10,406 nt of DNA from Actinomycetota bacterium (GTDB lineage Bacteria; Actinomycetota; Acidimicrobiia; Acidimicrobiales; Ilumatobacteraceae): assembly GCA_009705435.1 (NCBI GenBank), contig WLTJ01000033.1:1-10406 (forward strand), in the 5' to 3' direction. A program made the position numbers and the translations under genes. Below, piece after piece: positions 7,723 through 10,406 of this stretch (its first letter is position 1; the number at the start of each line of letters is the position of its first letter). Under the pieces are notes generated by a model. The model was not told the origin of the DNA, ran no database searches, and worked only from the letters and a program-made list of their open reading frames with translations.

Positions 7723-7841
7723 AGAAAACCCTTGATTTCATTGACTATTTTGGATAGTTGACCAGTGACGGTTGATTTAGTTATTTCATCGTGTGGTTCT
7801 TCAAATACCCGACGAATGCCGCTTGATCGCGGTGTCGTCAT
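7719..7841 (-). CDS. 40-residue ORF homologous to the C-terminal tail of the upstream epimerase (remnant or small peptide)
   Basis: On the minus strand an ATG at 7841-7839 overlaps the TGA of the 209-residue gene (7840-7838) as ATGA, and the frame runs 40 codons to a TAA at 7721-7719. The peptide begins MTTPRSSGIRRVF and ends NEIKGFL. From residue 8 it aligns to residues 291-325 of the epimerase encoded at 8464-9441: both have GIRR, and TVTGQLSKIVNEI matches TVSGQSAKLLNEI at 8 of 13 positions with conservative changes elsewhere. DNA similarity is also visible: 7759-7772 and 8504-8517 differ at one of 14 bases. No Shine-Dalgarno sequence precedes the ATG, so translation would depend on coupling to the upstream gene. 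The stop overlaps the stop of the giant plus-strand gene. It lacks the Rossmann fold and catalytic residues, so it cannot be an active SDR. It may be the remains of a deleted second epimerase copy or a genuine short peptide. Confidence 0.5.
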   Translation of the reverse strand: MTTPRSSGIRRVFEEPHDEITKSTVTGQLSKIVNEIKGFL

Positions 7842-8467
7842 GTCGGTAAATCTAATTGAACAGGCCCATGAAAAATGTCGCCATTCTTAAAGATCGCAAC
7901 TCGGGCTGGACAGGGAAGATCAATGACGAGGTTGTCCTTGAGCGTGATGTGCCGCGAGGTCCAACCGTTTGGCATCTGGCGCTGAATAGTCGGATCTTTA
8001 CGGCGTCCCAGATGGGATTCAACCGCTTGGGGTACAAGCGAGAAGCCATCGCCAGTGTCAAGCAGTTCTAAGGTCCGACCGCTAGCGAAGAACAGACGGT
8101 GGCTCTTGTACACCGGTAACACCATCACCGCAGAGAAACCTGACTCAGGTTTTCCGGGTCGTGCAACAAGGCCAAAAGAACGACCATCAACGACCATCGA
8201 AGACACGGGACCGTCCACATCTGCTCCCGGAGGTCGCAGAAAAAACGCTGCATCGTGTTGGCTGCGACCGACGCCTGACTTGCGAAAACCTTTTGGAGCA
8301 ACAAGGTCGGCGTAGTCGTCAGGCGATATCGGTTCGCTTGAGAGCCACACTCCAAACGTGGCATCGTCCATGATCTCGCCGTAGAACTCACAACCTCCCA
8401 ATGACCAGTTGTGAATCCACGATTTTTCTCCGCCAAGAGCAACGATGATGTCTTGCTTTGTGTTCAC
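7838..8467 (-). CDS. Hypothetical protein, 209 residues, second gene of the epimerase operon
   Basis: The gene starts with GTG at 8467-8465, which overlaps the TGA of the epimerase (8466-8464) as GTGA. This tight overlap decides the start, since no strong Shine-Dalgarno sequence is visible. The protein is soluble in appearance, with no signal peptide or membrane segment, and looks mostly beta: short alternating hydrophobic strands (SSMVVDGRSFGLVARPG, FSAVMVLPVYKSHRLFF) and a conserved-looking C-terminal part with GWTSRHITLKDNLVIDLP followed by ARVAIFKNGDIFHGPVQL. I do not recognise a family and will not assign a function. Its place between an epimerase and an epimerase-tail ORF, with overlapping junctions on both sides, suggests that it is co-translated with them and works in the same pathway, possibly binding the same ligand or the enzyme's C-terminal tail (inference). 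Confidence 0.85.
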   Translation of the reverse strand: MNTKQDIIVALGGEKSWIHNWSLGGCEFYGEIMDDATFGVWLSSEPISPDDYADLVAPKGFRKSGVGRSQHDAAFFLRPPGADVDGPVSSMVVDGRSFGLVARPGKPESGFSAVMVLPVYKSHRLFFASGRTLELLDTGDGFSLVPQAVESHLGRRKDPTIQRQMPNGWTSRHITLKDNLVIDLPCPARVAIFKNGDIFHGPVQLDLPT

Positions 8468-9441
8468 GACAATTTTCCGATCTCGTTCAGTAGTTTTGCT
8501 GACTGACCACTGACGGTCATTTGCTTGCTCGTTGAATCAGCATGGCGCTCGGCATAGGTGCGACGGATACCTTCTTTCCACGAGACCTCACATGCTCCCG
8601 TGATCGCTCGTCGTTTGGTGACATCGGCGATCGCCCCCCGTTGCGTACCTGGCATATCAACAACTCGCACATCCGGTGTGCGACCAGTGAGTTCTCCCAT
8701 AAAAGTGCACCATTCTTGGACTGATGGAGTTTCGTCACCTGCCCAATTGACAATGGTGGCAGGCACACTGGCAGCGTCAAGCAATGCTTCAAGTTGATTG
8801 TTGATGTCATCTTGATGAATCAGGCTGTAGCGACACGGGTCCCAACGAGTGACTATTGGTTTGTCAGCTAAAACCCAATCAAGATGATAGGTAGGCAACC
8901 CACCGTTGGGTCCGTAGGAGGCATTCATGCGGGCAATGGTGACAGGGATGTTGTAGGCGCGAGCACAAAAGCGGGCGACTGCCTCCTCAGCAATTTTTGA
9001 GATTGAATAAGTCGGAGACATGACGTAGTTGACATCACCGAGTGGATCTTTTTCGCTGAAGGCATGGAGTGGATCTGTGACAGGCTTATACACAGATTGG
9101 GTTGACATGATCAGAGCAGCTTTTACTCGCTGACAATGTTTGAGTAACAGACCTGTTCCTTCGGCATTGACGGTGAGTGCGTGGTTGTAGTCAAGCCCTT
9201 CAGTTTTGAAGGCCGCTAAATGCAAGACGTAGGTGAAGTCGTCGGGCAGTGATGAATAGTCACCGGTCGCCAAGTCAATGGCGCGAGTTGTGACGCCGAG
9301 CGACTCGACTCTTTCACGCATATCTGGTTCGCCGAATCGAGCAATTCCCCATACCTCATTATTCGCCGCCAAGGATTCAACCAAAGGCAAGGCGATCTGG
9401 CCTGCTGGGCCAGTAATCAGAATTTTTTCATCACTGAGCAT
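8464..9441 (-). CDS. NAD(P)-dependent epimerase/dehydratase, extended SDR family, 325 residues
   Basis: The protein opens with a beta strand and the dinucleotide-binding motif ITGPAGQIA (G11-x-x-G14-x-x-A17). It has HLAA at residues 74-77, the strand and active-site Ser/Thr region MSTQSVY near 112-118, and the catalytic Y145-S-I-S-K149 (YxxxK). RMNASYGPNG (171-180) and SLIHQDDI (206-213) match the substrate-side motifs of extended SDRs such as nucleotide-sugar epimerases. Length fits the family (about 300-340). The catalytic set is intact, so it should be an active oxidoreductase, epimerase or dehydratase; the substrate cannot be told from sequence alone. The ATG at 9441 immediately precedes the family's first strand, although no good Shine-Dalgarno sequence is visible. 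It is the first gene of a three-ORF operon and is divergent from the luciferase-like gene at 9526. The C-terminal tail, residues 291-325, recurs as a separate ORF at 7719-7841. Confidence 0.92.
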   Translation of the reverse strand: MLSDEKILITGPAGQIALPLVESLAANNEVWGIARFGEPDMRERVESLGVTTRAIDLATGDYSSLPDDFTYVLHLAAFKTEGLDYNHALTVNAEGTGLLLKHCQRVKAALIMSTQSVYKPVTDPLHAFSEKDPLGDVNYVMSPTYSISKIAEEAVARFCARAYNIPVTIARMNASYGPNGGLPTYHLDWVLADKPIVTRWDPCRYSLIHQDDINNQLEALLDAASVPATIVNWAGDETPSVQEWCTFMGELTGRTPDVRVVDMPGTQRGAIADVTKRRAITGACEVSWKEGIRRTYAERHADSTSKQMTVSGQSAKLLNEIGKLS

Positions 9442-9525
9442 GGTTATGTCTTACCATGTCAAGGGTTTGCTAGTGCTACGCCATGGGGACCTAAGATCCA
9501 ATGACGTGCCAGAAATGAGGCTGCA
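9442..9525. promoter_or_regulatory. 84-bp divergent intergenic region expected to hold both promoters
   Basis: The epimerase operon and the luciferase-like gene point away from each other here, so both need a promoter in or near this stretch. On the plus strand TTGCTA at 9467-9472 and TAAGAT at 9492-9497 could be -35 and -10 elements, but the 19-base spacer is long and the match is weak. On the minus strand TTGACA (9462-9457) is a perfect -35 hexamer, but a -10 at normal spacing would fall at or inside the start codon. No clear operator palindrome was seen. The region is assigned by gene layout more than by motif quality. Confidence 0.4.
9517..9520 (+). promoter_or_regulatory. Ribosome binding site (GAGG) for the luciferase-like gene
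   Basis: GAGG lies five bases before the ATG at 9526 (gagg-ctgca-atg). This is standard Shine-Dalgarno spacing and supports that ATG over later in-frame ATGs such as 9550. Confidence 0.7.
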
Positions 9526-10406
9526 ATGAAAATTGATATTTCGCTCGCTATGTCGGGTCCAAGTGAAGCTGCTCCCCGTGCCGCTGAACTTCAGGCTCTC
9601 GGAGCCGATGGATTATTCAGTTTCGAGAATGCTCATGATGTATTTTTCCCGTTGGTCTTAGCAAGTACGACGACGAACATTGATTTGATGACCAATGTGG
9701 CAATGGCTTTCCCGCGAAGCCCACTGCACCTGGCATATGCGGCTGATGATCTTCAAACCCTCAGTCGGGGGCGTTTCCGTCTCGGCTTGGGTTCGCAAAT
9801 CCGTCCACATATTCAGAAGCGTTACGGGTCAGTCTGGGAAAAACCTGTAGCGCAGATGCGTGAATGGGTCTGCGCCACAAAGGCAATCCTTGATCACTTC
9901 GCTGGCGAGGGCCCATTTGATTTTCGTGGCACATGGACAACGCACACGCTGATGACACCCAACTTCAATCCAGGGCCGAATCCTTACGGAAAGGTTCCAG
10001 TGCTCGTTGGTGCTCTTGGTCCAAAGATGACTGAGATGGCTGCCGAGGTAGCCGACGGATTACTCGTCATGCCTTTTAATTCGGAACGTCACTTTGTGGA
10101 GCGGACTATGCCTGCGATTGAACGTGGTTTCGCTAAGGGTGGTCGCCAACGAAGCGATTTTGAGATCATCGTGGAAGTGATTTGTGCTGTGGGGGAGACT
10201 AGCGAGGAGATCGCAACTGCCATGAGTGGTGTGAAAACCTTGATTGGCTTCTATGGTTCGACGCCTTCTTACCGTCCAGTCCTCGAGGTCTTAGGGCGCG
10301 GGGACTTGCAAGTTGAACTCAATGCTTTGTCAAAGCAAGGCGATTGGGCAGGTATGGCGAGCAAGATAGACGAAGATCTCTTACGGACTATCGCCGTTGT
10401 TGGGAC
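9526..10406 (+). CDS. LLM-class (luciferase-like) F420-dependent oxidoreductase, 3' partial
   Basis: The frame starts at ATG 9526 after a good GAGG site and stays open to the window edge (293 codons). The protein begins MKIDISLAMSGP, the first strand of a luciferase-like TIM barrel. It carries the family signature LQTLSRGRFRLGLGSQ (residues 76-91), the later strand KVPVLVGALGPKMTEMAAEVADG (about 156-178), and GFYGSTPSYRPVLE near 241-254. These match the F420-dependent LLM oxidoreductases of actinobacteria; the overall pattern recalls the TIGR03617 (MSMEG_2256-like) subgroup, normally about 320 residues, so only the last few dozen residues should be missing. Such enzymes use reduced F420 (or FMN in related groups) to reduce or oxidise small organic substrates in the cytosol; the substrate here is unknown. 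F420 rather than FMN use is inferred from family resemblance. Confidence 0.88.
   Translation, partial: MKIDISLAMSGPSEAAPRAAELQALGADGLFSFENAHDVFFPLVLASTTTNIDLMTNVAMAFPRSPLHLAYAADDLQTLSRGRFRLGLGSQIRPHIQKRYGSVWEKPVAQMREWVCATKAILDHFAGEGPFDFRGTWTTHTLMTPNFNPGPNPYGKVPVLVGALGPKMTEMAAEVADGLLVMPFNSERHFVERTMPAIERGFAKGGRQRSDFEIIVEVICAVGETSEEIATAMSGVKTLIGFYGSTPSYRPVLEVLGRGDLQVELNALSKQGDWAGMASKIDEDLLRTIAVVG

Noticed and set aside
8504..8519. Small inverted repeat tgacc...ggtca as a terminator or operator
   Set aside because: It lies inside the epimerase coding sequence, has only a 5-bp stem and no T-run, and codes for the conserved TVSGQ motif that is shared with the 40-residue ORF.
9457..9462. TTGACA on the minus strand as -35 element of the epimerase promoter
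   Set aside because: A -10 at 16-18 bases would fall at or within the start codon and no TATAAT-like hexamer is there; likely chance.

Overview
The window looks like an actinobacterial chromosome of moderate GC, most plausibly a freshwater or marine Acidimicrobiia-type lineage. The evidence is a probable F420-dependent luciferase-like oxidoreductase, a Pro/Thr 'PTTAP' spacer typical of exported proteins in that group, and a beta-sandwich module next to it of a kind common in actinobacterial surface proteins. This placement is an inference from gene content; there is no rRNA or other taxonomic marker here.

Bases 1-7722 (+) are the 3' part of one giant surface-protein gene. Its start lies upstream and 2573 codons are visible. 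In order it encodes: the end of one Ig-like domain; ten more Ig-like domains (to about 3171); a strictly periodic helical repeat array with subrepeats A-B-C four times plus a degenerate fifth A (3226-5739); a Pro/Thr spacer built on a 15-bp DNA repeat (5749-5826); a short beta domain and an actinobacterial Ig/IPT-like module (about 5836-6285); a Gly/Asp/Asn linker; a single hydrophobic segment followed by Arg-Arg-Arg and an acidic stretch (6424-6546); and a polytopic membrane domain of about 9-10 segments ending at the stop codon. It reads as a long extracellular adhesin or stalk held by an unusual multi-pass membrane anchor.

Bases 9441-7719 (-) form a compact operon read towards the giant gene: an NAD-dependent epimerase/SDR, a 209-residue protein of unknown function, and a 40-residue ORF. 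Each junction is a 4-base start/stop overlap (GTGA, then ATGA), which suggests translational coupling. The 40-residue ORF is clearly related to the C-terminal tail of the epimerase two genes upstream, so it is either a remnant of a lost second copy or a stand-alone tail peptide. Its stop codon overlaps the stop codon of the giant gene on the other strand.

Bases 9442-9525 are the divergent intergenic region. From 9526 (+) a luciferase-like F420-dependent oxidoreductase runs off the right edge. No RNA genes, insertion sequences, CRISPR arrays or prophage genes were seen.
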